A stretch of DNA of 64,000 nucleotides from Mangifera indica (GCF_011075055.1 NC_058151.1:10000251-10064250), one strand, 5' to 3'; counted from the stretch's first letter, positions 1 to 13,740 are shown. Translations and numbers: made by a program. Notes: generated by a model not told the origin, from the letters alone.

Positions 1-239
1 GTAAACAATTTTATCATTAACATGTTCATCAATCAAAAACATCACACTTGATATTAAATAATTAACATAACCTTGTCTCATAGATCCATATCATTTGACA
101 ATCACCTTATCCAGTTGATGTGGCCTTCTCATACATGGTCGTATGTCATTCAAAACTCACACTTTGACTTTTAACTTATTTAATATCAAACATAAATATA
201 CGAAATGACCATCATGCCCTTGAGACATACCTATAGGTA

Positions 240-687
240 TTATAGGGTGGACTTGAACTGAATTGGCTTAGTCTCGAAAGTCATCTCAACATGGTTTTGC
301 TTAGCTTGAACTTGTTTCAATCAAACTCAGCTTTTTAAACAAGACTAAACTTGAGCTAAAAGGAGTTTAGCCCAATCTAGTTCATAAGCTAGGTAAATAG
401 CTTAATTCATTTTGAACTTGGCTCGTACCTCGATTGAAATTACAACAAGTAACTATGAAAACAACACCATTTTACTTATTATTAGGTGAAATAACATTAT
501 TTTATCAATAAACTACAAACTCTAATCACGAATTTGAATTACAAATGTGAGTCATAAACTCAAGTCAAACTATTTTACATTCAAACTGAAGTTGAACTAT
601 CCTTAACTTTGGCTTAACGAACTTGAGTCAAACTCAAACCAAAAAATATTATGGCTTGGCTTGCTTTGGTTCGTATCCATCTCTACA
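240..687. mobile_element. Degenerate non-autonomous TIR element (TAGGGTGGA ends)
   Basis: The left end reads TAGGGTGGACTTGAACTGA. The right end, on the opposite strand, reads TAGAGATGGATACGAACCAA, so the two form imperfect terminal inverted repeats. Inside are repeated GAACTTGAGTCAAACTC-like strings. The terminus resembles that of the element at about 40770-41110 (TAGGGTTGGATTCGAGC). The superfamily is not certain; the ends are reminiscent of hAT-derived non-autonomous elements, but I did not see a clear target duplication. Confidence 0.4.
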
Positions 688-3600
688 ATAGCAGAGTTGC
701 GAAGGCCCCTCTAAGGAAAAATCTTGAGTTTGCCACTACTTTGTTGTCCTCCACATTAAAAGTATCCTTATAAAGTGATCCTATGTCAATCTTGACAAGG
801 ACCATCTCTTTGTATTTGTTTTTTGTTCTTCAAAGACAAGGTTGAATTTTAGAAATAGGGAATTGTGACTAGGGTTGTCTTTGTCAATGTAATTAATGGT
901 AGTCACAAATCTGGTAGTTCTTCCACAGGATGTCATAGGAAAAAGTTCAGCTAAGATTTGAGAAAAGAAATACTACTATGTTGGAGAATGGGAGAGCTTG
1001 CATTGGCTTATATTCTAGCACCAAATTTTTAGTATGAAAGTTTGTACCAATGAGAAATACATTGAACTTTGGTGGAATTCAATGCAAGAGACTAATTAGA
1101 CACACAGAAGATAATAGAAATTTGGTTTTAACGTGGTTTGCCTAGAAATACGAAGAACTTATGTCCATGATAATGTTATTATATGTGTTGTGAAAGTAAA
1201 GAATGATATTACAAATTTGTAATATTAAAACAGTAGTTGAATATTAAGGGTGGTGTCTCCTCTTAACCTTTCCATTGTTAAAACTTTATGTTTGTGGGGG
1301 ACAAAGTTATATGTACAATTGTCTTGTGAAGTGTAGGAATTTATAACTTAATAAACATTGTTATATCACAAAATAATAAAGGAGTAATTATACTTTATTG
1401 GATCCGGGCCACCCATGACAGGTCGACCCAACCCGATTTCATATAACTGCCAAGGGTAGTTATAAAAGGTAGTTGAAAGCAGTTGGACATATATAAATTA
1501 TCCAAACTGTCTCCTATGAAAATATATGTTATTTTTCATTAGAGAAAAGAATTCTCTCCCCTCTCCTCTTCTACAAATCAATGCACAGATCATGTCTTGA
1601 AAATCAGTATGTAGGCAAATGGCACCGTGAAAATAGATTAATGTCAACATCTCGTGCAGTATACAAAGACGCTTCATCAAAAATTGAAACGAGTACGCAA
1701 AATCCTTGTTTATATAATTCACATAACTTGATCCTGACATGTTTAATTATTTACAACATACTTTAATTAGAATTGTCCAAAAGCAAGAAAAATGACTTCA
1801 AAACCATAGAAAAATTGTCAATAATTGCTAGGTATATTTCAAAACAATAGAAAAACTTTTTCATGTACAATCTAATATTTAAATGGTGGAACAGAGTAGC
1901 ATTTCGGAGAGGATTGGTGGAGACAGAGAATCTCTAATCCCAATGAAGGCCAAGGAATAGTCAGAGAAAGAAAAAAATCAATCACACCAGCTGCTCAATC
2001 AGCGCAACCACACTCTCCCTGGGCTCTCCTCAAGAGAAGAGGGACCCGAATTGCGACAATTCCAATGATCAAATCCTTCCAAAATGCTGCCTGTCCCTTC
2101 AGCCTTTTCCCTCTCAAGTCTTCGGTCAGACTCCCACCATCTTCTTTTTATCAATATCAATTAAACAAAGGACTCGCCATTGCCATGGTGGGTCACCTAA
2201 CTATATCACATTCAAGATAAAGTGGGCCGATATTCCAATGTCAAACCTAATATTTTCAACATAAAAGAAAACAAAGTTGTGAAAGTTTTCAAGAATGTTT
2301 TTATCGAATTTGCAGTATCAATTCTCATGCATTTATTGTATTTTTACGTTAAATTTTTCTTGCATGTTAGACTAACAATAATTTGTACGAGTTGCCATCT
2401 CAGTGATGTATATATCCCAACGCATTACAGTGCCCTAAAAAGACTTCCAGTTTCAGTTTCAAACATTTCAACGTTTTGAACAGCTTCATTCTTGTTAATG
2501 CTCTCGTGATTAGCGGGAGGTTTATTGCCATTGGAAACTGCACGATTTAATTATCAAAGGCATTTTATTTTAACAAACATTTGACCAACACTTGTTAATG
2601 ATGTCGTCTTGTTCAAGGAATTTAATTAATTCTCTCTGCAAATATTGGAAACATCTGTATCCCATGTTCCTGCATGTTCACATGCAATTTTTTATTTATT
2701 CTCTCTTCAACTTTATCATCCATTCATTTCTTAATCAAAGGAATAAGAATTTTACTTTCTTTCTTCTCTATCTTGTTCCACAAACTCTACCTAGAATAAA
2801 GGGGGGAATCATTTTTTTTTTTTTTTATCTCTTTAACTTTCATTATCTTCATATCTATGTGTGTATATTTTCTGGCGCCAAAGATGCTAAACGAATCCAA
2901 TATCATTTCTGAAGACTTTTTATTTTATTTTATTTTTATATTTTTTCCCGAGAAATTTGTCTTTACTTACATTGGAAGGCCACGAAGGTTTCTTTCTGAT
3001 ATATTTGTTGTCTTTAGGTAACAATAAATTAACTCTTAAGGACCATAAAATACCAAGTATTTGCTTTTCCAGATCCTCACTTGCTTCCAAAAGCATTCAT
3101 TGATATTATAATGCTTGGTTTATGCTACAATTAATCACTTAATTAGTACAATTACTGAGTTTTACACATGTTAATTTATGATTGAAGGCTAACGAGATGT
3201 ATATGCTTTGTAAATTCCATGAGATATACTCAAATCAATTGAAGATTTTATCATGTTGAAAAATAAAAAGCCCCCAAAAAAAGAAGAAGAAAAAAAAAAG
3301 AAGAGATTCTCTCCCTAATCCTTATCCGAGTTTATGACACTTCATCTCTGGTAAATTATAAGGCAGGAATCAATTCTCTCGTTTGTTTTTTCTTTATGTT
3401 TTCTTTTTTTTGGTTATAAGAATTATACTTTTGTGGTTATTTTTGGTGGAGATGCTGGCACCTTATTACCAACGCAATGGTCATTTTCATAGAAAGCATC
3501 CATATATTAAGAAAATTATTAGGTAATCTTAGTGATAATTAAAGTAAAATTAAACCAAGATACTGGAGAATTTAATATTGAAAAGTTGAAGGGCCCGAGA

Positions 3601-4311
3601 GAGTTAATTAGTTGGAAGTTGGGAGACTAAGGAACATGAAGAAGTGAGAGCAAATGACTATATTGTGAAAAAATTAAAAAAATAACAAAACAAAACTATG
3701 TTGAATTTGGCAAAACCAATGCGTTGAAACCTGTAAAAAGAATGGAAAATACTAAGTATTATTTATTTATTTATGTACTTCGATCTTGTTTGATGATTAA
3801 ATAGCTTCAACCAATTTCCATATTGATCAGTGAACACCTGCATATGTTTATGAAAATAGGAAAAAAAAAAAAAAAACCATAATTATTGGATGAAGTTTAG
3901 GGTAAAAAATTATTAAAGAATCATGAACTCATTAATGTAATTAATTGTGCTCATATTTAACCCTGAATTTAATGAATTTAAAATATATTTTTTATCATTT
4001 GTTTCATTAATTCTTAAAAAATAACAGCGCCACTTTTTTTTGTTTTTTTAAACTCTAGGGGTAAAAATGATGTTATTCAGGATCCCATTTATTTTGAAAG
4101 AATTGCAAAATCTAAGACAAATAATTTCATGTAAATTTTTTTTCTTTTTCTTCTTTTTCATCCCTTTTCACCTTATGGGACATAATTATAATGTTTATTG
4201 GGTTGTCATCCAAATGCAAGGATAATATAGATCTAGGAGATCTCTCATACAACTTCTTGATAACCTAATTTGATTCAAATATATTGAACTACTAATAAAT
4301 GATTATTATTT

Positions 4312-4447
4312 ATTATTAAAACTTTACGTGTCATTATATGTAATTAAATGATTTCAAATTAAGGATAAAATAATATATAATCATATGATAATATATAATT
4401 TATATGTTAATTTTAGATTCTCAAAATGTGTATACGTAATATTGTTC
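4312..4447 (-). mobile_element. MITE copy, degenerate (9-bp-TSD family)
   Basis: Read on the minus strand it begins GAACAATATTACGTATACA and ends ACGTAAAGTTTTAAT, matching the family ends GAGCAATGTTATGTGTACCC and, at the other end, ACATAGTTTTATTG. The internal core AAATGATTTCAAATTAAGGA also fits the family core. I could not define the target duplication. A second related AT-rich copy follows at about 4486-4640. Confidence 0.45.
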
Positions 4448-5060
4448 TTTTAATATATAATGAATTTGGACTAATTATGTTATAAATAAAATTATGTGTA
4501 TATATTTTTTATATATAATATGGGTATACAAATAATATATAATTATGTGATTAAATAATTTTAAATAAAAATATTATTTATATATCAAATTTTATAATAA
4601 AAATATATACATATAAAATTATTTTTATAATATTATTTATAAAAGTAACAGAGCTACGATATATTGAAAGAAAATATTAAAATTTGAATATTTAAGGATA
4701 AAATTGATGATGAGAAGTTAGAAAAATAAAAAGGTTAAGGTTAAGTAGGGTTGAAAATCAGGGTAGTATGAGTGTAATAATGAAATAATTGAAAAGAAAG
4801 TATGAAGTGATGATCATTGTAAACATTGCTGAATTGGATCTTTGTTAATTATTTTATTTAATTTATAAATCAAATCCCCAATCATTGCTTGTTAGCGTAT
4901 GTATGTATGTATCCTTGTGAATTTTAAAATTAAAATATTAATTTTGTTTGCATATGAAATTTCATGAGTTGGCTCAAGAGTTCTTAGTTTTCATTATTGT
5001 GTTGTGTGACAGCCATTTTCAAATTTATAATGCACCATGCATCTCTCGTACTGTTCAGTG

Positions 5061-5876
5061 GGCCAGATAACTTATTCCCACCCAAGAATTTTTAAACTCT
5101 AATTTGTGAAATTTTAAAATTTTAAACGTTTATTTATCATTTATTTTTTATTAAATTTTGTTATTAATATAAAAGGTAAAAATGTCATTTTCCTATTATC
5201 TAGAGTTTTCATCTTTTTCCATTACAATTGTTCAGTAAACTTTTGAAAACTTCATTCCACCCTCTTTTTGAACTTCAATTTCCAACGTCCTCTTCTCATC
5301 TTCTAGTGTTCTCCTTTGTTTGAATAGAGCTAAGGTTGGTCTTGCTTTCTCTTTAGTGTTTGAAAAATACCAACGACATCATGTTTAGAAAGGAGACATC
5401 CTATCAACCCATTAGTTTAATGATCTGTCATCCCATTTAATGATTGATGCTCGACGGAGACAAAGGACGAGCAAGAGTTGTGCACAAGGATGAAACGATG
5501 GGAAGGGATGTTGATGATACCCATCTTTGGTCAGACTAGATGAAGGCGAAGCCAATCTTTGTACATGACTGTCACTCGATTCCCAGAGATAAGCCAATCA
5601 CAACATCATTGGTCTCTATCGAGTGCTAGAGAGAAGGCAAGACTTAAGTAAAGAAGGAGGCCGGAGGGTGAGGAGAAGATGTTAGAAGCTAAAGTTCAAA
5701 AGGGGGTGAAATGAAGTTTTCAAAAGTTTGGGGATAGTTGAATGGGAAAATAACATTTTTATTCTTTATACTATCAACAAAAGTTAGATAATAAGTGTAT
5801 GTTTAAAGTTTTAAAATTTTACAAGTCAAAATTTGAAAATACATTAAACCTTAGGTGGGAACAAGTCTTTTGGCCA
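5061..5876. mobile_element. Mutator-like non-autonomous TIR element, copy A
   Basis: This 816-bp element has long imperfect terminal inverted repeats of roughly 240 bp. The left end begins GGCCAGATAACTTATTCCCA and the right end, reverse-complemented, begins TGGCCAAAAGACTTGTTCCC. It is flanked by TGTTCAGTG (5052-5060) and TGTTTAGTG (5877-5885), an 8/9 match that behaves as a 9-bp target-site duplication, as in Mutator-like elements. The central 300 bp carries no recognisable transposase. Related copies lie at 30836-31547, 36488-37224 and 53039-54498, with a half copy near 52173. Confidence 0.7.
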
Positions 5877-7325
5877 TGTTTAGTGTCACAATTATGCTAT
5901 TAATTTTCTCTTATAAATTCAGGAATTATTTGTTCCTTTGAATACATTATTATATCCAAAGCTTGTCATTCATAGAAATCATCAGGTCAATTGAAAATAT
6001 ATAATGTGACAGATTCATAATTCTATTATGATTACCAGTTGCTGTTTGGTAATTATTTACTTCTTCTTTCTTATTCTAATTTCACATTTCCCTACTTTAT
6101 TATTTATTTATTTATTTATAAATTAAATAAATGAATACTTTTTTACTAGTCAAATCAAAGATTAATTAGCTTGCTAATTATAACGGTCTTCATAATGGAA
6201 ATCCAAAGTTGTGGCAGAAGAGAATTCACCAGTCTAATTTTATCTTATGATAAAAAATAAAAAAATAAAAGTTAAAGAGGGAGGCAATTACTATATCCAC
6301 CTGAGTCTAGTGGTCAGTCTCAAAAAAAATAAAAAAATAAAAATAAATACTAGTATGGTGTGGCAATAAGTTTCATGCAGAGAATAAAGAAAATAAAATG
6401 AACTGGTTTACAGATGTGAAAGAAATTATAGTCAAATCAATTAATTAATATCATACAAAATTATCTTAAAATAATATATTTTATTGTACTTAATAACATT
6501 AAAATACCCAAAAATAAAATCAAAAAAAGATTTATAAAGTTATTGCACTTATTATTTGTCTTGAGATAAAGAAGTTTCTAATTAAATTCAAACACTCTTA
6601 AATTTAAACTTTGCATGACTTGAGTTGTGACAGTTTCATTTTCCCAAGAAAATTTCTTTATTTTCCCAGAAAATAAACTATGTACATGTGAAAGAAATAA
6701 ATAATAATTAAAAAAAGACAAAAGCCATTCAAAGCTCACAAAGAGGAAGTCAAATGAGAAATACCCAAACAAAGACAAGAACAGTAGTAGTAGTTTAGTT
6801 GATACAATACAATTAGAAGGGAAAAAAAAAAGACACAAATTTAATTTAAAAGTTTTAATTTTTAGTAATTTGATTCGATGAAGACAGACTGGAAGGATCC
6901 AAAACACAACCCCACGTCCATTAATTATTACAGAGAAGACAATCAAACAAGCCATTGATTCATTCATCTCCTTCTCTCTTTCTCTCCTTCTCTAATCTGA
7001 CGAAAGCAAAACCAAAGTGGTAGGTACTGCCGGTGAAGGGTTGAAGGGTGTCTGGTATTTCAGCACCACCATCGCTTAAATAAATAAAATACAGCTTCAA
7101 AAAAGCAGAAATAAAGAAAGCATTTGGTTCTTCTTTTCCTTCCTTTTTCCTTTTTCTTCTTTTCTTGTTGCCTCTGCTAAGCATCTTTGCCTCACTTTCT
7201 TCTCTTCTTTTCCCTCTCTCTTCCCAACGTCATGTTGTTATTCTGTTCTGTTCTTTCCTTCTTCTTTCAGTAAATTTTCTTGCTTTCTTCTCTTCATTGC
7301 ATCTCATCTTCTTCTCTTCTCTTGT

Positions 7326-7498
7326 GTAAGCCTAATTTCTTTTCTTTTCTTTTCTTTTTTTTTTTCTTCTTCTTCTTGTTTATTGATCTTTCTTTCTTTC
7401 AATTTGGCATTGTTTCTTGATCAGTAAAGTTGGGCTGCTTTTGTTTTTATTAGTATTATTTTGTGTTTTATTTAATTGATCTTCTAACACATTCACAG
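7326..7498 (+). other. Probable 5'-UTR intron of the kinase gene
   Basis: A GTAAG donor follows a pyrimidine-rich leader, and a good acceptor (ACACATTCACAG) ends at 7498. The stretch between is T-rich, as plant introns usually are. If it is spliced, the leader continues at 7499 and the ATG at 7712 lies 213 bases into the second exon. This is inferred from splice-site appearance only; cDNA would settle it. Confidence 0.35.
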
Positions 7499-7711
7499 TC
7501 TTAAATCTTTTCTGGGATTTTGCTGATCAACTGTTTACATATAGTGAAAGAAAAAAAAAATCCTAAATTTTCAGCTCTAGAACAAGCCAAGTTCTCTCTC
7601 TTGGATTCAACTTCACTAATATGGTTTAAAAACGCCCCTTTCTTAATCACGATACTGCAAGGCTGAGTCGTTACCATTTTTGAACTCTTATTTTCTTGAG
7701 TTTCTGTTAAC

Positions 7712-10700
7712 ATGGGACTTTGTCATGGAAAACCCAGTGAACACCCTCACAACAGATCACAACAGGATACAACTCTTCCCTTTGAAAACAATCCTCCAAC
7801 AAATTCCCGCAACACAAAATCTTCAAACTTTCCATTTTACAGCCCAAGTCCGTTACCAAGTCTCTTCAAGAACTCACCAGCAATTCTGAGTGTTAATTCC
7901 ACTCCTCTGCGTCTTTTCAAGCGCCCCTTTCCTCCTCCTTCTCCTGCAAAGCATATCCGGGCGTTACTTGCAAGAAGGCACGGGTCTGTGAAGCCTAATG
8001 AGGCCTCAATCCCTGAGGGACAGGAGAGTGACATTGGTTTGGACAAGAATTTTGGGTTTTCAAAGCAGTTTTTGGCACATTATGAGCTTGGTGAGGAAGT
8101 GGGACGTGGCCATTTTGGATATACTTGCTCCGCTAAGGCCAAGAAGGGGAGCTTGAAAGGCCAGGATGTGGCTGTCAAAGTTATTCCCAAGTCTAAGGTC
8201 TTCCATTTTTTCTCTATTGTTTGATTAGTTATTCTGATCTTTGATAATTTGGTTATGTGCTACTAATTTTCAAGATGGAAAACCATTATCATTTTGCACC
8301 TTTAATTCATTCAAATGTAGATGTGTTTGTCAATTGAACAATCTAGTTCAGGGATGCTTGATCAAAATACTTGTTCTTTCATCTCAGATGATTTTTATTT
8401 ATTTATCAGTATAATTTTTTTATTTTCTTTGGTCAAAGTTTACAGAAAATTCTTTTCGTTCTTTTTAAGTGGTTGGATTTTAATTTTTATTATACCTGTT
8501 TGATTTTTGGAAGGGTTATAGGGTGCCTTTAAATTAATTTGGATACTATCTTCTTGAGAGGATGTATATTCCGCTTACTTGTACATAATGAACATCTTAA
8601 GAGGGTATAGGTGGAATTCAAAAAACAATTTTTTTTTTTAATTTAAAGCCTTTATATCATTATATCTCATCATCAATAATTCTGTAAAGCACTTATAAAT
8701 CTATATATACTGTGCAATGTTACAGCAATCCAGGACCCAGATGCTCTTTTTAAAGTCAAAACACTGGATTTTTGTTTGTTTAAGATTATATTTGCAAACA
8801 ATAAAACTATGTGTATTCACTTTGGGTACACAAATGTATGCACATTTATATATGTCATCATATGATTAGCTGATTTTGAATTAATGATAAAATTACATTC
8901 AATCACATGAAGACACATATAAATGTATACACAATTGTGTACCCAAAGTGGGTACACATAGTATTGCTCATTTGGAAAACCCTTACTAGGTTTTAACTTT
9001 ATGTCATAATTTACCTCAACCTAGAGTAAGGGCTTTGTTGTTTTCTCCAGATTACTACCTATTTTCTCACAAGAAGGATCCTTGAAGGAGTTGCTTTCCT
9101 TCTAGATCATTTGGGACTAAGTAGAATTACAAGTCTTAGTAAGTAATGTAGTTCCTTTCGTTTGACAGTGGGAGCCAATGAATTTTATGTTAACGTGTGA
9201 CAGATGACTACTGCAATTGCTGTAGAGGATGTAAGAAGGGAAGTGAAGATATTACAGGCTTTGACGGGGCATAAAAATCTAGTACATTTCTATGATGCTT
9301 ATGAAGATGATGACAATGTTTATATAATAATGGAGTAAGTTTAAGTTACCTCATCAACTGCTTTATTTAAAGATTAACCTGTTGCATTTGTAATCATAAG
9401 TTAATGGTCCATGATTGCAACACTAGGACTTGAACAAATTTCTTGCTTCTTGGCTCCTAACAAAGGATGGAATTTTGTGCATATGCATGCAAATGTTAAC
9501 TTCTCATACTGGATTTCAATGCACTTGGTCAACCCAATCATCAATGGGATTTGAATGTCCTTTATATGTTGGCTTTTGAGAAATCTTGATGTCAACTCCA
9601 CTTGTAATACTGAATTTGACTTGACATGGCCTGTCAAATATATAATTCCTTCTATGGAAATGAAGATTGGCCGGCTAAGTGATTTTTGCATGGTCAAAAT
9701 GCTTGACCTTTGATCTTTTATATATACTAGGATGAACAAGGGTCTTCCAGTGACACTTGCTAACTTATTTGTTTATTTGATACCTCGCTCTTTTATTCTC
9801 ACCAGATTTTTGTTTCTCCGTGACTAGTGAGAAAGATTGATTGGATGCTTAAACTTTTTTAATTGAATCCAAACAATGTGTTGGAAACTCTTTTCTTTAA
9901 GTTGTTGATTCCGTTTGTCACTTAACCTTTTCGCTCTTTCATGTTTCTAGGTTGTGCAAAGGTGGTGAACTACTGGATAGAATACTTTCAAGGTACCCAC
10001 AGTTGTCCTACTTATCTCTTCATGGTAAATTTCTGGTCTGTTTGCTGACCTTCTAACTGCGGCTTAATTTCTATCTATTTGTCTAGGGGTGGAAAATATT
10101 CAGAAGAAGATGCAAAGGTTGTTATGGTTCAGATTTTAAGTGTGGTAGCCTTTTGTCACTTTCAAGGTGTGGTTCACCGTGATCTCAAGCCCGAGGTAAT
10201 TAACTCATGAAGATTATCAATATATATTATTAGAAATCTGTTACACCTATTGATCAAATGTTACCTTTTCTAACACGTTGAAATCAAAGAAATGAGTCTA
10301 GCATAATTATGAAAACCAAAGTGAACAAAACTAGCACCAGTCATCACACGAAGGATTGTTATTTAAGCTTAGAAACTGATCAATTACTAGAATCAACAAC
10401 TGAATGTTGTTTGTGGTTTACAGTTCTGATTTTCACTTTCCTTCTCACAGATTATCCCAGCTTACATGTATTTACTACATCGTGACATACACACATTTTC
10501 TGATGGTTTTTTTTTTTATGTTTCAGAATTTTCTTTTTACTTCTAAAGATGAAAAATCACCTCTGAAGGCCATTGATTTTGGACTCTCTGATTATGTAAA
10601 GCCAGGTCAGAACCACTACTGAGATTTCCCCGGCTAGTTTATGTTGAAAGTGTAGTTTGGGGGGTTTGACAGTTGAAATCTTTTACAGATGAGAGGCTGA

Positions 10701-13285
10701 ATGACATCGTAGGAAGTGCATATTATGTAGCTCCTGAGGTACTGCATAGATCGTATGGGACTGAAGCTGACATGTGGAGCATTGGTGTCATTGCTTATAT
10801 TCTTCTGTGTGGAAGTCGGCCTTTTTGGGCTCGGACAGAGTCTGGCATTTTCCGAGCTGTCCTTAAAGCAGATCCAAGCTTTGATGAAGCCCCTTGGCCT
10901 TCTTTATCCCCAGAGGCAATTGATTTCGTGAAGGGATTGTTAAACAAGGACTACCGGAAAAGACTTACAGCTGCACAAGCTCTGAGTAAGTCACTCCATA
11001 AGCAGTTATGTTGCTTATTTATGCCACTTGTGAAAATTTTCTTTTAGAATTGGCGCCTTTAGTTTCATCTTTTCTGGTTCAAATTTGGCTTGTGAAACTA
11101 TGCCATTGTTGGGAGACTAGGGAGCTACCCCTTATTCTATCTCTTCCATATATTGAATCCCTATAACTATTCATAGTTTTGTTTACTGAAAAGTTGTTCT
11201 GGAATGTGCTCAGGTCATCCATGGCTGGCCAATTATCATGATGTGAAGATACCATCAGATATGATAGTATATAAGCTTGTAAAAACTTACATAGCTTCTT
11301 CTTCATTACGAAAAGAAGCATTACGGGTTAGTTGGATTAATTTTCATGTCATAATGGTTTTCTTTTTTTGATCTCTTAAATTCAATTTCTAAGATCTCTG
11401 TTATACCTGACTACTGTTTGGTTATCCTGATCTTTTTATTAGTGCCTAATTTGTTGTTTTTCATAATTTATGTTAATGTGTCATTCTTGTAAATTCAATT
11501 TTTAGACAATAGGAATTAGATGGTCACACACAAAATGAAAATTCAGGGAGTGAACAAAATTCTTGTCAATTACATTGTTGGAGAGTTGAGTGGAAATTGC
11601 CGCTACATTTTCTGAATATCTTCCTTGACATAAACTCTGATGCTACGCTGGCAGGCTCTTGCAAAGACATTAACAGTGGCTCAACTAGCTTATCTTCGGG
11701 AACAATTTACGTTGTTGGGCCCAAACAAAAGTGGATTTATTTCTATGCAAAACTATAAGATGGTCAACTCTTTTTCTTGATTTTTGTCTTTTAAAATCTT
11801 CTAGAGTTTTTAAAAATGATCTAAGAAGTTTAAGATTTAGCAGGCTGTGACAAAGAACTCCACCGATGCCATGAAAGACGCACGGGTTCTTGACTACGCC
11901 AGCATGGTAAATTCTCACAATGATCATTTGGTTATATTCAAATGGATATTCTTGCAAGACAGTTAAAATAGTAATAAAATGGCTGATTATCAAATCTTGT
12001 ATACTGCAGATCGGTTCCCTTCAATATAGAAAACTGGATTTTGAAGAATTTTGTGCTGCTGCCATTAGTGTGCATCAGCTGGAAGGAATGGAGACTTGGG
12101 AGCAACATGCTAGGCAGGCCTATGACTTGTTCGAGAAGGATGGCAACAGACCAATCATGATAGAGGAACTTGCATCAGTATGTTCTCCCTCTCTCTGTCT
12201 GTTTATACAGAACTTACTGTATTATAAAAATTAATCTAAAATTCCACGAATAATCTAACTAAAGTTAATTTGAGTAGCAAAAAAATAATAAAAAAATTAT
12301 AATGAATGATCAACCCAAGTTATATATGTTGGTACATTGTTCACTTTATGTTGTGATGGATAAACCTATCTTTCTTTTGTGCCTGTATATTTCTACTTTA
12401 AACCAATCTAATCCCAAAGTGAAGATCGTTAAACACAAATATAGAATAATTTAATGCAGTCATGAGGCTGATTTACTGCTGTATAGACCTGAAAGACAAA
12501 TGCACCCAGCCTAAAGGCGTGCTTATCAACTTAAGGGCATATTTGTTCTGCTGATTGGACAACACAACCAGGTTTGTATTATCTGATTTTAGGCATGTGT
12601 TTGGTGCACTTTCATCCAGGACCTGGATTGGACTGAAAAAGTTAAAAAAAGTAGTGTTGGAGAAAATGCCCTAAATAGACCATGTGTAGGAGCATGATTT
12701 GAAGGATCAAATGCGTAAAACCATTTGTTCTGATACATAAATTTACTCGTTTGTGCTTTCATATTCTGCCCCTACATTATGGATCATGCATCCAGTTCGA
12801 AGAAATTTATCAGGCTCAGGAAAGAGTTCGAACCCGGCTATTTGTTATTTTGACTTTCAAATCCTGCTGCTAGGCTATGGATTATACAAGAAGTTGGAGA
12901 AACTAAATCAGTCCATTACAATGTGCGAAAAGTAACATAAAGATATAGCACATAAATGAATGTGCTGCAGAATTAGTTGATCACAAAAATGGTCTCCAAT
13001 TCTTGGAGGAACTACTGGTCAAGATATTTACGCCCTTAAGTATTTCTTTTCCTTGTGCGATTCATGTACAAATTTTCAGTCAAATCCCTTTCTGTATCCT
13101 CCAAATGGAATGTGATATTGATTCAAGTAATTTGCTTTTCTTACCAGGAGCTTGGACTTGGACCATCAGTACCTGTTCATGTTGTTCTCCAAGATTGGAT
13201 CAGGCACTCCGATGGAAAGCTTAGTTTCTTGGGATTTGTTCGACTCCTACATGGCGTTTCATCCCGCACATTTCAGAAGGCTTGA
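7712..13285 (+). CDS. CRK1: CDPK-related protein kinase (CRK1/CRK7 type)
   Basis: This is a Ser/Thr kinase of the CDPK-related (CRK) family, probably acting at the plasma membrane. Eleven exons join in frame to 577 residues: 7712-8197, 9204-9334, 9951-9992, 10087-10195, 10527-10605, 10689-10985, 11214-11326, 11655-11762, 11844-11906, 12010-12177 and 13148-13285. The N-terminus MGLCHGKP offers Gly2 for myristoylation and Cys4 for palmitoylation. The kinase motifs are complete: GRGHFG (131-136), Lys156 in VAVK, HRDLKPEN with Asp252, DFG with Asp273, and the APE motif. The C-terminal half is the degenerate EF-hand region typical of CRKs, which lack the full Ca2+-binding loops of true CDPKs, and the protein ends SSRTFQKA. 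Length and exon phases fit the family. CRK1 and CRK7 are the closest Arabidopsis proteins I recall. The exon 8 donor (ATG|GTCAAC) is weak, but the frame and family alignment support it. Confidence 0.95.
8799..8969 (-). mobile_element. MITE inserted in intron 1 of the kinase gene (9-bp TSD)
   Basis: The left end is CAATAAAACTATGTGTATTC and the right end on the opposite strand is GAGCAATACTATGTGTACCC. The two arms are nearly complementary over most of the 171 bp, so the transcript could form a long hairpin. The flanks ATTTGCAAA (8790-8798) and ATTTGGAAA (8970-8978) are an 8/9 target duplication. Other copies are at 37571-37738, 43014-43182 and 63833-63978. Confidence 0.8.
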
Positions 13286-13740
13286 ATATCGCTGACTCAG
13301 TTTTCATCTTTATACCTCTGCTTCTGCAAAAATGTCTCGTGGGGACAAAATGCATATGCATAACTTGGGAGCTACCAACAAAGTAGCTAGTTCTGTGCTC
13401 ATCTTAAGTTGCAGAAGGGGCCAAGGCCTATCATTATGAAGCTGTTCAAGGCATGTCATCACTATCATCTCAAATTCTTCTTCTTTTCCCCCCATCTTTA
13501 TATAAGGTTTTACATTTCAATGATTTAGTTATAAGATTTGTGTCATTGGAAGTAGAAGATTGTACAGATAAGAAAGGTAGAATTGGCATAAATGTATGTA
13601 GTGTTAGCAAAGAGCTTGAAACATAAGTGAGCCTTTTCTTTTCCACTTTTGGTTGATTTGGGGTTTATCCCTAGTGTACCCCTTGCTATTCTCATTCTCA
13701 TAATAAATCTCATTCTTGTGATTTTCTTTCTCACATCAAT
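13286..13740 (+). other. 3'-UTR region of the kinase gene
   Basis: The sequence after the stop stays moderately GC-rich for about 400 bp and contains an AATAAATC polyadenylation-like signal near 13701. From about 13750 the composition turns strongly AT-rich, which suggests that the transcript ends near there. Confidence 0.4.

Larger units (their letters stand above)
1..7200. other. AT-rich intergenic region upstream of the kinase gene
   Basis: I recognise no protein gene in this stretch. Open frames are short and have low complexity. It holds a degenerate TIR element near 240-687, two short MITE-like copies (about 4312-4447 and 4486-4640), a complete 816-bp TIR element (5061-5876), and many poly-A/T and TATG tracts. 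A slightly GC-richer patch at 1880-2220 contains a 51-codon ATG frame beginning at 2065, with no recognisable product. The pyrimidine-rich tract from about 7120 onward looks like the start of the kinase leader. Confidence 0.6.

Noticed and set aside
990..1600. Possible LTR of a Copia-type element (TATA-like box and GAGAGAATTCTC-type leader region near 1490-1560)
   Set aside because: No second LTR, primer-binding site or coding remains in the window; too little to support a call.
6578..7184. Two minus-strand open frames of 129 and 74 aa upstream of the kinase
   Set aside because: Low-complexity Phe/Leu or Lys-rich translations of the pyrimidine-rich leader and promoter; no homology or splice context.
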